Origin: JAJFTV01 sp964532655
Lineage (GTDB): Bacteria; Chloroflexota; Anaerolineae; Anaerolineales; Anaerolineaceae
Direction: 5' to 3'
DNA: 64,000 nucleotides
Assembly (NCBI GenBank): GCA_964532655.1
Contig: CAZHMZ010000002.1
Coordinates: 1-64,000 of the forward strand
Shown here: piece after piece, positions 45,022 through 53,915 of the stretch
How positions within the stretch are numbered: position 1 is the stretch's first letter
How the letters are laid out: the number at the start of each line of letters is the position of its first letter
Notes under the pieces: generated by a model
What the model saw: only the letters and a program-made list of their open reading frames with translations
The model's database searches: none
What the model was told of the DNA's origin: nothing
Position numbers and translations under genes: made by a program

Positions 45022-46749
45022 ATGAGTAAAGCACGTTGGTTTGTTCTCACTGTATCCATCCTGATGGTAGCGGCCCTCGCTCTGGCCGCCTGTCAGCCTG
45101 CCGCCACCGAAGCACCGGCTGTTGAAGCGCCCGCTGAAGAAGCCGCAACCGAAGCCCCGGCTGAAGAAGTCGCCACCGAAGCTCCTGCCACAGAAGCTGC
45201 CGCTACCGAAGCGCCTGTTGAAGAAGGCCCTGCAGTAGGCGGCACTTTTGTTTATTCGAGCGTTGAAGAGCCTGATACGCTGGATATTTACAAGTCAGCC
45301 TTCTCCATTACCTCGATGGTCACATCGAATATTGGCGGCGCGCTGGTGGCCAAAGACTTTGACGGCCAGATGGTGCCTTACCTGGCAAAGAGCTGGGAAA
45401 TCTCAGAAGATGGTTTAACCTACACTTTCCATCTGCGTGATGATGTCAAGTTCCATAACGGCGATCCCTTCACGGCCAACGATTATGTGTGGACGTGGGA
45501 CCGCTGTCTGGCGGAAGACTTTGTCTGCCCGGTTTCCGCTTCGCTGCTGACCTTCACCTACGAAGCCACCGACGACTACACTTTGGTACTGCACCTGGAA
45601 GCCCCCAACTACTACACCCTCAGCAACCTGGGCGCTTTTGATTATCTGCAGCCCCTGGATCAAAAAGTGGTGGAAGAAATCGGCGATACCTACGGTATGG
45701 GCACCACCGCCGTGGGCGTTGGCCCGTACATGATCAAGGAATGGGTACAGGATGAGAAGCTGGTCCTGGCTCGCAATCCGGATTTTGTGTGGGGCCCCGA
45801 GTTCTTTGAGGGCGGCAATACCGGCCCGTACTATGTCGAAAATCTTGAATTCCGCATCGTGCCCGATCTGGCCACCCAACTGGCCGGTCTGGAAGCCAAC
45901 GAACTGGATTACGGCACGGTGGAAGCCAAAGATCTCGAGATCGTTGAGAACACCGGCTACTTCCAGATGTACGATCTGGTTGCCCCGGGCTTCACCTATG
46001 TTTCCTTCAACCTGATGAATGAAAAAGTATCGGATGCCAAAGTACGTCAGGCGTTGAGCCTGGCCACCGACAAAGAAACACTGGTGCAGGTGGTTTTGAG
46101 CGGCCAGGGTACCGTACTGGACGGCCCGCTGGCAGAAGCCATGATTGGCTATGACGCGGCAGTTATGAAGGGGACCGGCCCCAAGTATGATGTGGAAGCC
46201 GCCAAAGCCCTGTTTGAGGAAGCCGGTTATACCTACGGTGATGACGGCATGCTGCTGGATCCGGCGGGACAGCCCTATACTTTGAACCTGGTGACCACTC
46301 CTGACGAGCAGAATACCAAGCTGGCCACCATGCTGGTAGATATGTGGAAACAGGTAGGCGTGGCACTCACCATTGAGCAGCTCGAGTGGGGTACCATGGC
46401 GCCCAAAGTGTTCGCGGGCGAATATGAGATCTGCACCATGAGCATTGGCTGGCCGGATGCGGACGTGATGTACCTGATGTACCACTCATCGCAAATCGGC
46501 GCCGTCAACTTTGCCTTCGTCGAGGATCCTGATTTGGATGCTCTGCTGGAAAAGGCTCGCAGTGAAACCGAACCGGCTTCCCACCAGGAAGCTGTTAACG
46601 CGGCTTACAAAATGGTGCAGGACAAATCCTATATGGTTCCGTTGTTCACTGCTTACACCTTTGTGGCAATCAGCAATGATTACCAGGGTGTCGTTGTTTC
46701 ACCTTTCATCTACATCATCACCTCCGATATGTACTACGCCGGCGAGTAA
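45022..46749 (+). CDS. Peptide ABC importer substrate-binding lipoprotein (copy 1)
   Basis: A 575-residue extracytoplasmic lipoprotein. ATG 45022 follows TTGGAGG; an upstream in-frame ATG (44917) has none. The signal peptide ends in ALAAC, after which comes a long linker of Thr-Glu-Ala-Pro repeats (about 30-70). The rest is an SBP family 5 (DppA/OppA) domain: GTFVYSSVEEPDTLDIYKS, then AKSWEISEDGLTYTFHLRDDVKFHNG, which is the family signature. It would capture peptides or similar solutes for the permeases encoded upstream. It is followed by a terminator and by a close paralogue. Confidence 0.94.
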   Translation: MSKARWFVLTVSILMVAALALAACQPAATEAPAVEAPAEEAATEAPAEEVATEAPATEAAATEAPVEEGPAVGGTFVYSSVEEPDTLDIYKSAFSITSMVTSNIGGALVAKDFDGQMVPYLAKSWEISEDGLTYTFHLRDDVKFHNGDPFTANDYVWTWDRCLAEDFVCPVSASLLTFTYEATDDYTLVLHLEAPNYYTLSNLGAFDYLQPLDQKVVEEIGDTYGMGTTAVGVGPYMIKEWVQDEKLVLARNPDFVWGPEFFEGGNTGPYYVENLEFRIVPDLATQLAGLEANELDYGTVEAKDLEIVENTGYFQMYDLVAPGFTYVSFNLMNEKVSDAKVRQALSLATDKETLVQVVLSGQGTVLDGPLAEAMIGYDAAVMKGTGPKYDVEAAKALFEEAGYTYGDDGMLLDPAGQPYTLNLVTTPDEQNTKLATMLVDMWKQVGVALTIEQLEWGTMAPKVFAGEYEICTMSIGWPDADVMYLMYHSSQIGAVNFAFVEDPDLDALLEKARSETEPASHQEAVNAAYKMVQDKSYMVPLFTAYTFVAISNDYQGVVVSPFIYIITSDMYYAGE

Positions 46750-46809
46750 TTTGAGCAGTTTACGACACACCGGTTGATACTGACTTGCCAGCATCAGCCG
46801 GTTCAGCAG

Positions 46810-46857
46810 ACACAGGCTACCGTACCTTTTTTCAGGTATTGTAGCCTGTGTTTCGTT
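46810..46857 (+). terminator. Intrinsic terminator between the two binding-protein genes
   Basis: ACACAGGCTAC (46810-46820) pairs with GTAGCCTGTGT (46841-46851), with an inner ACCT/AGGT stem and a T-rich end (TTTCGTTTT). The remainder of the 340-base interval holds a leader but no gene; AAAGGAGG occurs at about 47009, again with no gene start behind it. Confidence 0.85.
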
Positions 46858-47089
46858 TTAAACCTTGTTCAGCAGGGGGGTGAGTGTAGTACAATAGCCA
46901 GAGTCTCCCCACATGAAGCGATTCATATACCATCACACCCCATATCTGCAGGAAAATTCATTTTTCCTGTTGAGGTTTTTAGGAAGACAAGGTTGAAATG
47001 ATGGTTTGAAAGGAGGCAGCCCAAATACAGTTTTACTCACTGCAGGTTCATTGTCGGCAAGTAAACTTTTAATCTTTCTTGGAGGAAAA

Positions 47090-48763
47090 ATGAGTAGAGC
47101 ACGTTGGTTACTGGTATTGGTTTCTGTCATGATGCTGGGCGTGTTTGCTTTCACTGCCTGCCAGCCCGCGGCCTCAGAAGCCCCGGCTGAAGAAGCGACA
47201 GGCGAAGCAGCCACCGAACCCGCCGAAGAAGAAGCAGCAGCCCCCACTGTGGGCGGAACATATGTTTCTTCCAGCGTTGAAGAACCCGATACCCTGGATA
47301 TCTACAAATCAGCATTTTCAGTCACCTCAGCCGTCACTTCCAACATTGGCGGCGCTCTGGTGGCCAAAGATGCCGATGGACAGATTATCCCCTACCTGGC
47401 GAAGAGCTGGGAAATCTCAGAAGATGGTTTAACCTACACCTTCCATCTGCGTGACGATGTCAAGTTCCACAATGGCGAGCCTTTCACCGCTAATGACTAT
47501 GTGTGGACGTGGGATCGCTGTCTGGCCGAAGACTTTGTCTGCCCGGTGTCCGCCACGATGCTGACCTTCACCTATGAAGCCACCGACGATTACACTTTGG
47601 TGCTGCACCTGGAAGCCCCCAATTACTACACCCTCAGCAACCTGGCCGCCTATGACTATCTGCAGCCCCTCAACCAGAAGGCTGTAGAAGCCGCCGGCGA
47701 AACCTACGGCATGGGCACCACCGCCGTGGGCGTTGGCCCATACATGGTTAAGGAATGGGTGCAGGACGAGAAAATTGTTTTGACCCGCAACCCCGATTAC
47801 ACCTGGGGTCCCGAATTCTTTGAAGGCGCCAATAATGGCCCGTATTATGTGCAGGATCTCGAATTCCGCGTCGTGCCCGATCTGGCCACCCAACTGGCTG
47901 GTCTGGAAGCCAATGAACTGGATTACGGCGGCGTAGAAGCCAAAGATCTGCAGACCATTACCGACACCGGTTTTTATCAGATCTTTGATATCAACCAGCC
48001 TGTCTTCACCTACGTGTCCTTCAACATGTCCAATCCCAAATTCGCTGATCCCAAGGTCCGCGAGGCCTTGAATCTGGCGACCGATAAAGACACCATTGTA
48101 CAGGTTGTCTTGAGCGGTGAAGGCGTCGTCATCGATGGCCCGCTTGCTCCGTCGGCGATTGGCTATGATGAATCAGCCATGAAAGGCACCGGTACGAAGT
48201 TTGATGTTGAAGCCGCCAAGGCCTTGTTTGAAGAAGCCGGTTTTACCTATGGGGACGACGGCATGCTGGTTGACCCCAATGGAGAGCCTTTTACCATCAA
48301 TTTGACAACCACCCCTGAAGAACAGAACACCAAGCTGTCCACCATGCTGGTGGATATGTGGAAACAGGTCGGTGTGGCTCTGACCATTGAACAACTGGAA
48401 TGGGGCACCATGGCTCCCAAAGTATTCGCCGGTGAGTATGAAGCCTGCACCATGGGCATCGGCTGGCCGGATGCAGACATCATGTACATGATGTTCCACT
48501 CCTCACAGATCGGCGCCGTCAACTTTGCTTTCACCCAGGATCCTGATTTGGATACCCTGCTGGAAACGGCCCGCACCGAGGTTGATCCTGCTGCCCACCA
48601 GGAAGCTGTGAATGCAGCCTACAAGATGGTACAGGATAAATTCTATACCGTTCCGCTGTACAGCGCCTACACATTCATTGCCGTAAGCAATGATTTCCAG
48701 GGTATCGTGCAATCGCCCTTCATCTACCTGATCACTTCCGACATGTTCTACGCCGGCGAGTAA
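47090..48763 (+). CDS. Peptide ABC importer substrate-binding lipoprotein (copy 2)
   Basis: A 557-residue close paralogue of copy 1. ATG 47090 follows TTGGAGG (same context as copy 1); the frame is open from 47006 but without a usable site. The signal peptide ends FTAC, the Glu/Ala/Pro linker is shorter, and the SBP family 5 domain is nearly identical over long stretches (for example AKSWEISEDGLTYTFHLRDD and VDMWKQVGVALTIEQLEWG). Differences are concentrated in the region YDYLQPLNQKAVEAAGE and near residues 270-310. The two may bind different ligands or be expressed differently. A bidirectional terminator follows. Confidence 0.94.
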   Translation: MSRARWLLVLVSVMMLGVFAFTACQPAASEAPAEEATGEAATEPAEEEAAAPTVGGTYVSSSVEEPDTLDIYKSAFSVTSAVTSNIGGALVAKDADGQIIPYLAKSWEISEDGLTYTFHLRDDVKFHNGEPFTANDYVWTWDRCLAEDFVCPVSATMLTFTYEATDDYTLVLHLEAPNYYTLSNLAAYDYLQPLNQKAVEAAGETYGMGTTAVGVGPYMVKEWVQDEKIVLTRNPDYTWGPEFFEGANNGPYYVQDLEFRVVPDLATQLAGLEANELDYGGVEAKDLQTITDTGFYQIFDINQPVFTYVSFNMSNPKFADPKVREALNLATDKDTIVQVVLSGEGVVIDGPLAPSAIGYDESAMKGTGTKFDVEAAKALFEEAGFTYGDDGMLVDPNGEPFTINLTTTPEEQNTKLSTMLVDMWKQVGVALTIEQLEWGTMAPKVFAGEYEACTMGIGWPDADIMYMMFHSSQIGAVNFAFTQDPDLDTLLETARTEVDPAAHQEAVNAAYKMVQDKFYTVPLYSAYTFIAVSNDFQGIVQSPFIYLITSDMFYAGE

Positions 48764-48810
48764 TCGGCAAAAAGAAGTACTGACAGGCATACACCTGTCA
48801 TTCAGACAAC

Positions 48811-48847
48811 AAAAAGCGCTGCGGTTCTCGGAACCGCAGCGCTTTTT
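48811..48847. terminator. Bidirectional intrinsic terminator
   Basis: Perfect 17-base arms (48811-48827 and 48831-48847) around TCG, with AAAAA at one end and TTTTT at the other. It ends both binding protein copy 2 and alanine racemase. Confidence 0.95.
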
Positions 48848-48864
48848 ATACATACAGAGTAAAT

Positions 48865-49992
48865 TTAATCCCAGTAGTAAACGCGCGGAACGCGAGCAGT
48901 CAGGCCCATCATGAAATCGACGTGCACTGTATGGTAACGGGCAGCGATGTCATCGATGGTGATGACCTCATTCCCCGATTTACCCAGCAGCGTCACTTCC
49001 GTATCGAGCGGGAAGGCTTTGGGTAGCTTCACCATGACCACATCCATGCAGGTAGCTCCCAGCACGGGCAGGCGGTGGCCTTCGATCAGCACCTCGTTGC
49101 CGGGTACGCGGCGGATGCCGTCGCCAAAACCGGCGCTGACCACGCCAATCAGCTCATCCGATTGAAGGGTATAGGTTGAACCATAACCGATGCTCCAACC
49201 GGCGGGCAGTGTCTTGCAGGAAACCAGACGCGCTTTCCAGGCCGTGAGAGCGGGCTGGAGCGGTTCGTTCTCGTTGAGCGCGCGAAAACTGAACGGGTTG
49301 AACCCCAGGTGAGCTTCCGCTCCGCGTACCATATCAAAACGAGCTTCGGGGATGGCAAGCGACCCGGCGGTGTTGCACAGGTGGGCCCAACGCGGACGCA
49401 GACCGGCTGTTTCCAGCGAGGTCAGCGCCGTCTGGAAGTTACGCACCTGCACACCATTCAGCGGGTGATCGCCATCACCAGCGTTGGCAAAATGGCTGAA
49501 AAGACCGCTCACGTCAATTCCGCCCAGATCGCGCGCCTTTTGAGCGAGCGGGAGAATCTCGTGGGGAAGCACACCCAGGCGTCCCAGGCCGGTGTCCACC
49601 TTCAGGTGTACTTGCAGAGGGCGCCCCAGCGCTTTCGCGCGTTGTGAATAGACATCGGCGGCCTCAAAGCTCGACAACGGCACGGTGATGGTATTGGCAA
49701 TGGCTGCATCCACCTGCGCATACGGGATTGTACCCAGTACCAGTATCGGCGCGGTGATGCCTGCGCGGCGCAGCTCAAGGGCTTCATCCATACGGGCAAC
49801 GGCCAGCCAGGCAGCGCCGCCTTTCAACGCGGCTTTCCCAACTTCTACAGCGCCGTGACCGTAGGCATTTCCTTTTAAGACTGCCATAAAGGCCACACCG
49901 GTGGAGCGTGTGATGAATTGTGTGTTACGTTCCACCGCGGCCAGGTTGATCTCCAGCCAGGTGGCATAGGGTTGTGAGGTTAGTTTTGTCAT
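48865..49992 (-). CDS. alr: Alanine racemase (PLP-dependent)
   Basis: A 375-residue enzyme that interconverts L- and D-alanine for peptidoglycan. The PLP Lys40 is in AVLKGNAYGHG; HLKVDTGLGRLGV, SHFANAGDGDH and the second catalytic tyrosine in GYGSTY are all in place. The usual LRPGIALYG stretch near the middle reads VRGAEAHLGFNPF, a variant. The ATG overlaps the stop of the upstream lipoprotein gene by four bases, so the two are translated together. No signal peptide, so cytoplasmic. The reader should note that D-Ala is also the substrate end trimmed by the S11 enzyme at 13.5 kb. Confidence 0.93.
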   Translation of the reverse strand: MTKLTSQPYATWLEINLAAVERNTQFITRSTGVAFMAVLKGNAYGHGAVEVGKAALKGGAAWLAVARMDEALELRRAGITAPILVLGTIPYAQVDAAIANTITVPLSSFEAADVYSQRAKALGRPLQVHLKVDTGLGRLGVLPHEILPLAQKARDLGGIDVSGLFSHFANAGDGDHPLNGVQVRNFQTALTSLETAGLRPRWAHLCNTAGSLAIPEARFDMVRGAEAHLGFNPFSFRALNENEPLQPALTAWKARLVSCKTLPAGWSIGYGSTYTLQSDELIGVVSAGFGDGIRRVPGNEVLIEGHRLPVLGATCMDVVMVKLPKAFPLDTEVTLLGKSGNEVITIDDIAARYHTVHVDFMMGLTARVPRVYYWD

Positions 49993-50867
49993 GGAACGGT
50001 CACCAGAATATTGTCGAAGTGAACTTCACTTGTTGCATCTTCGTATGTGGTGGTGGCCACCGCAATATCACCGGTGGTGTAGGTGGTGTCGGTGACTTCG
50101 GCCAGCTTTTCGCCGTTCACATACAGGGTGAGCAAAGACCCGTTGCAAACGGCTTTGATGGTATTGGTGGAGTTGCCCTGATTAATGGTGCTGGATTTGG
50201 TCCATTCAACCAGGTTCGAAAATGAGTTATCATCCATGCGCTGGATGGAGTAAAACCCATCGCCGCTGATATTGAAGCTGTAACCGCTGGTTTGGGTCAT
50301 GCGGCACATCACACCGTAGTCATTGTTGTTGTTATCCGGGGCGCTGATCTGTGAAGCGGTAACCTCAATGGAAACATCCGCGAAATCCTGATACGCGACA
50401 CCCCACATGGCTTTGCTGGACGCGGTGGAAGTGACAAAATAGGTGCCATCGCCAAAGTACCCCACGCTGCCGGCATTGTAGTCGGCGTCTTCCCAACCGG
50501 AAGTAGGATTACTGAAATCATCTTCCAGCAACACAGTCGCGGAGTTGGACTGAGCCCCCTGATTTTGCGGGACAGTCTGTGTGGTGGGGGCTGCAGTTGC
50601 CGGCTCGGGCTGACTCTGAACCGGTTCGATGGTGGGGGCCAGGGTTGCTGGCACGGTACTTTCTACGGTGGCAACAACCAGTTCGATGGTGGGGGTGGGT
50701 TCCCCGCCAATCAGGTTTTTAATGGAAGCAGGCAGATTGTCGGTACTGCAGGTGCAGGCCAGTGTAATCAGCGCGGCCAATATTACCAGTACAAGACCTT
50801 TTGGTAAACCGGTTTTTTTTATTTTGGGTTCCAGTTGAGAACCCGCTTTCACGTGCAAACTTTCCAT
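49989..50867 (-). CDS. Membrane-anchored or lipoprotein with concanavalin-like domain
   Basis: A 292-residue protein; ATG 50867 follows AAAGGAG (a longer frame to 50903 is not favoured). A polar start of about 20 residues leads into one hydrophobic helix ending TLACTCS, which might be a lipobox although the -3 residue is not ideal. A Thr/Pro/Glu linker (about 55-110) precedes a beta-rich domain (about 112-292; LLEDDFSNPTSGWEDADYNAGS start, ending VHFDNILVTVP) like the one at 18247. Its stop overlaps the start of alanine racemase (ATGA). The functional reason for this coupling is unclear. Confidence 0.78.
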   Translation of the reverse strand: MESLHVKAGSQLEPKIKKTGLPKGLVLVILAALITLACTCSTDNLPASIKNLIGGEPTPTIELVVATVESTVPATLAPTIEPVQSQPEPATAAPTTQTVPQNQGAQSNSATVLLEDDFSNPTSGWEDADYNAGSVGYFGDGTYFVTSTASSKAMWGVAYQDFADVSIEVTASQISAPDNNNNDYGVMCRMTQTSGYSFNISGDGFYSIQRMDDNSFSNLVEWTKSSTINQGNSTNTIKAVCNGSLLTLYVNGEKLAEVTDTTYTTGDIAVATTTYEDATSEVHFDNILVTVP

Positions 50868-50955
50868 TTCGACTCTCCTTTGGGAATGGTAAATATCATC
50901 CAATCCATGCTGCGATGTAGATCGGTGATTTCCGGCTATCTGAAATGGTTACAGC

Positions 50956-51636
50956 CTATCCCTTGGAGGGGATATATTTGGCAATCTTGCTGGCCAGATT
51001 TGAGATCGGCATGGTCTGCAACCAGACTTTTCCAGGGCCTTTCAATTGCGCCAGGAACAAGCCTTCACCCGAGAACAGTACATTGGCAACACCTTTTACG
51101 GCGGTGATATCATATGAGACGGTCGGTTCAAAGAAGGCAATATGCCCCGGATCGATTTTGAGAATGGAATTAGGACCCAGATTATAAGCCTTCACTTCGC
51201 CGGGTACCTCCAGAAAGACGGTTCCGGGACCGGTGATCTTCTGCAGGATGAAACCCTCACCGCCAAACAGCCCGGCGCCGAGTTTCTTGCGGAAGAACAT
51301 TTCCATGCTTACGCTGTTCTGCGCGCACATAAATGAGTCTTTCTGGCAGATCAGGCTCTGGCCTGCCGCCAGTTGCATGTCCACCACCTTGCCGGGAGCC
51401 TCAGGGGTAAAAACGATACGGGCATTCGGCGCATCACAGGTATACGTGGTCATAAAGAGTGATTCGCCGGCCAGCGCTCGCCCCAACCCAGACATTAAGC
51501 CGCCGCGCGTATTGGTTTTCATGCTGATGCCGTCGCTCATCCATGACATGCCACCGGACTCAGTGAACACCGATTCGCCCTGCAGAAGCTGAATTTCCAG
51601 CATTTGTAAGACGGTGCCTTCGATTTTGTATTCCAT
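50956..51636 (-). CDS. AIM24 family protein
   Basis: A 226-residue protein of the AIM24/TIGR00266 family, all-beta with internal repeats. Landmarks: ESGGMSWMSDGISMKTN, LMSGLGRALAGESLFMTTY, GGEGFILQKITGPGTVFLE and LFSGEGLFLAQLKGPGKVWLQTM. The last two are repeats of each other. The fold resembles TRAP/Mpv-like trimers, and the biochemical role is not known in bacteria. The frame starts at ATG 51636 with GGAGGAATT just upstream. It lies between the alr unit and the nucleoside importer and is read in the same direction as both, but a hairpin ends the importer unit before it. Confidence 0.92.
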   Translation of the reverse strand: MEYKIEGTVLQMLEIQLLQGESVFTESGGMSWMSDGISMKTNTRGGLMSGLGRALAGESLFMTTYTCDAPNARIVFTPEAPGKVVDMQLAAGQSLICQKDSFMCAQNSVSMEMFFRKKLGAGLFGGEGFILQKITGPGTVFLEVPGEVKAYNLGPNSILKIDPGHIAFFEPTVSYDITAVKGVANVLFSGEGLFLAQLKGPGKVWLQTMPISNLASKIAKYIPSKG

Positions 51637-51788
51637 AATTCCTCCGTTATTGATACTTTCACAGGCGTAAATGGCTGTGATAATGACAACTCCATTTTAT
51701 TGCAACTGAACGGTTTTGACTATCGTCAAAACTGATAAGACAGACTGAACATTACCTGTACTATCATATCTTACGTCAGACTCTGAAA

Positions 51789-51816
51789 AACAAGGGGGCA
51801 TTTATGCCCCCTTGTT
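51789..51816 (-). terminator. Intrinsic terminator of the nucleoside-importer operon
   Basis: Perfect arms AACAAGGGGGCAT-like (51789-51801 with 51804-51816) followed on the minus strand by TTTTTCAGAG. Confidence 0.9.
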
Positions 51817-51859
51817 CAATAGACCAAAACTGCGATCTGATCCGTTTTTCCGGCGGCGC

Positions 51860-52858
51860 TCAATCCGACTCAAATGGGATCCCCAGACCGGCTGGCGGCG
51901 AGGCGCGCAGCGCGCGCAGCACCTTCAACGCAGTACGGCGGGTGCGTTCCGGCATGGCCGCCAGCATGCGCGCCACCCACTCGGCATCACTGATGTTGAC
52001 CAGTAACAGGGTGAGGATCATCAACGGGAAGGGGGCCACCTGCAGCACCTGCGAGGGGATACCGGGCAGACTGGGCTGCAGCACCAATCCCAGCCACTGC
52101 AGGAAGGAGAACAGATAGCAGCCAAATGCCGCCCTGATCGGATTCCAGCCGCCAAAAATGGTGATTGAAAGGGCGATCCAGCCGATGCCATCCAGACCGG
52201 TCTGAATGCCCATCCAGCCGGCTTTGACGTTGAGTGAGTAGGTCGGCCCGGCCAGCCCGATAATGGCCCCGCCCAAAATGGTGTACAGATAGCGTAACCG
52301 GTTGACACTGGCGCCGCGTACGAAGGCAGCCGCCGGGCGTTCGCCGATGCCCTGCAGGATCAAACCGGGGCGGGTGCGGTAGATGTACACCCAGGCGGCA
52401 AAGATCAGGATAAAGCTGAGGTATGTCATCAGATCCTGGCGGAAGAAGAGCTGCCCCAGGATGGGAATGTCTTTCAAAAGGGGGATGCCGAATGCCGTCA
52501 ACCGCGGACCGGGCTGGTTCATGTACGAGGTGCCCAGAAAATATGCCAGATCACGGCAGGCCAGGGCCAGCACAAACCCGATGGCCACCTGCGACTGGCG
52601 CAGAGTGATGCTGCCAAAGGCTACAATTAACGCAATGACCGCGCCGATCACTGCGCCGGCCAAAAACCCGAGCAGCAGACTGTCGGTCTCATAGGCGGTA
52701 ACAAACCCGCCCAGCGCTGAAAGCAGAATGACGCCGTTCATGGAGAGGTTGGTCAACCCGGCCCGTTCGGTGATGGTCTCGCCGATCACCGCAAACAATA
52801 CCGGCGCCGATGCTGTTAAGACGCCTGCCAATCCTGTTAAGAGAATATTGGTATCCAC
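51860..52858 (-). CDS. Nucleoside-type ABC importer permease (second)
   Basis: A 332-residue membrane protein of the BPD_transp_2 family (as in RbsC and the nucleoside importers NupQ/YufQ). About nine hydrophobic helices. The cytoplasmic coupling region holds RPAAAFVRGASVNRLRYLYTILGGAIIGLAGPTYSL. The short basic C-terminal tail (MPERTRRTALKVLRALRA) is unusually long for the family. It is the last gene of the operon and lies 10 bases after the first permease gene. Together with BMP and the double ATPase the system most likely takes up nucleosides. Confidence 0.9.
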   Translation of the reverse strand: MDTNILLTGLAGVLTASAPVLFAVIGETITERAGLTNLSMNGVILLSALGGFVTAYETDSLLLGFLAGAVIGAVIALIVAFGSITLRQSQVAIGFVLALACRDLAYFLGTSYMNQPGPRLTAFGIPLLKDIPILGQLFFRQDLMTYLSFILIFAAWVYIYRTRPGLILQGIGERPAAAFVRGASVNRLRYLYTILGGAIIGLAGPTYSLNVKAGWMGIQTGLDGIGWIALSITIFGGWNPIRAAFGCYLFSFLQWLGLVLQPSLPGIPSQVLQVAPFPLMILTLLLVNISDAEWVARMLAAMPERTRRTALKVLRALRASPPAGLGIPFESD

Positions 52859-52868
52859 AGCACAGCTC

Positions 52869-53915
52869 CTATTCGCGGCTCAATCGTTGACCAAAACGCT
52901 GGCGCACGCCTTCACCCAGCAGAACCAGCAGCACCATGAAACTCTGCAAAACACCCGAGAAAGACGAATCCAGCTTGTAAACCAGTTGAAGCTGAATGCT
53001 GCCGGTGTTCAGGGCCGCAAAAAAGAATGCCACCGGAGCGGCCCACAGCGCCTGATAGTTGATCAACATAACAACCAGCAGCCCCAAAAAGCCGTACCCG
53101 TTGGAGATATTGGGCAACAGGCGGTGATACACGCCCGTCACCTGGATGGCGCCCGCCAGCCCGGCGAAGACGCCGCACAGCACAAACGCCAGCATGCTGT
53201 ACTGCCAGGTGGGAACACCCAGCAGGTGGGCGGCTTTCATGTTCTTTCCCACCGCTTTCAGGCGCAGCCCAAAATGCGTGCCGCGCAGCAGAAAGTACAC
53301 CACCACAATCACCAGCACCGCCAGACCCAGCGACCACAGGCTTAAGTTGGTTCCCTCCAATGTGGGCAGCCACAGGTTTTGCGTAAATGGCTGCGTGCCC
53401 GACATGGAGCCCACGCCGGGGCGTTTCCAGGGACCGAAGACCAGATAGATGGTGAGGGCGGTGGCCACGAAGTTGAGGCCCAGACCACCGAAAATCTCGT
53501 TTACGCCGCCAAAGGTTTTCAACGCGCCGGCCAGAGCGGCCCACAGCGCGCCGCCCAACATGCCGGCCAGAATGCCGATGACCAGAATTAGCCCGGAGGG
53601 CAGGGCGGTTTCCTGCAGAAGCCGCAAAGCTCCGGTGGCGAAAATTGCGCCGAGTGTCATCTGGCCTTCCACACCAATGTTCCACAATCCGGCCGAGAAG
53701 GTGACCAGCACACCGGCGCTGGTGAGCACCAGCGGCGCCCAGGAGATGAGCAAACTCATCAGGCTTTGTTTGGTGCCGAAGGCGCCTTTGATGATGGAAG
53801 CATAAGCCTCAAAGGGCGGAGCGCCGGCAGCGACCAGGATGAGCGTGGTGATTAAGAACGCTACAGCCAGGGAACCGGCCTGAAAAGCAAAATTGGTCCA
53901 GAATCTCTTGTTCAT
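52869..53915 (-). CDS. Nucleoside-type ABC importer permease (first)
   Basis: A 348-residue BPD_transp_2-family permease with eight to ten helices, related to NupP/YufP. Family landmarks are FSAGLWNIGVEGQMTLGAI, GGVNEIFGGLGLNFVATAL and LRLKAVGKNMKAAHLLGVPTWQYSMLAFVLCG, the last being the cytoplasmic coupling segment. Its ATG overlaps the stop of the ATPase gene by four bases, so translation is coupled. It should pair with the permease encoded next to form a heterodimeric channel. Confidence 0.92.
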   Translation of the reverse strand: MNKRFWTNFAFQAGSLAVAFLITTLILVAAGAPPFEAYASIIKGAFGTKQSLMSLLISWAPLVLTSAGVLVTFSAGLWNIGVEGQMTLGAIFATGALRLLQETALPSGLILVIGILAGMLGGALWAALAGALKTFGGVNEIFGGLGLNFVATALTIYLVFGPWKRPGVGSMSGTQPFTQNLWLPTLEGTNLSLWSLGLAVLVIVVVYFLLRGTHFGLRLKAVGKNMKAAHLLGVPTWQYSMLAFVLCGVFAGLAGAIQVTGVYHRLLPNISNGYGFLGLLVVMLINYQALWAAPVAFFFAALNTGSIQLQLVYKLDSSFSGVLQSFMVLLVLLGEGVRQRFGQRLSRE

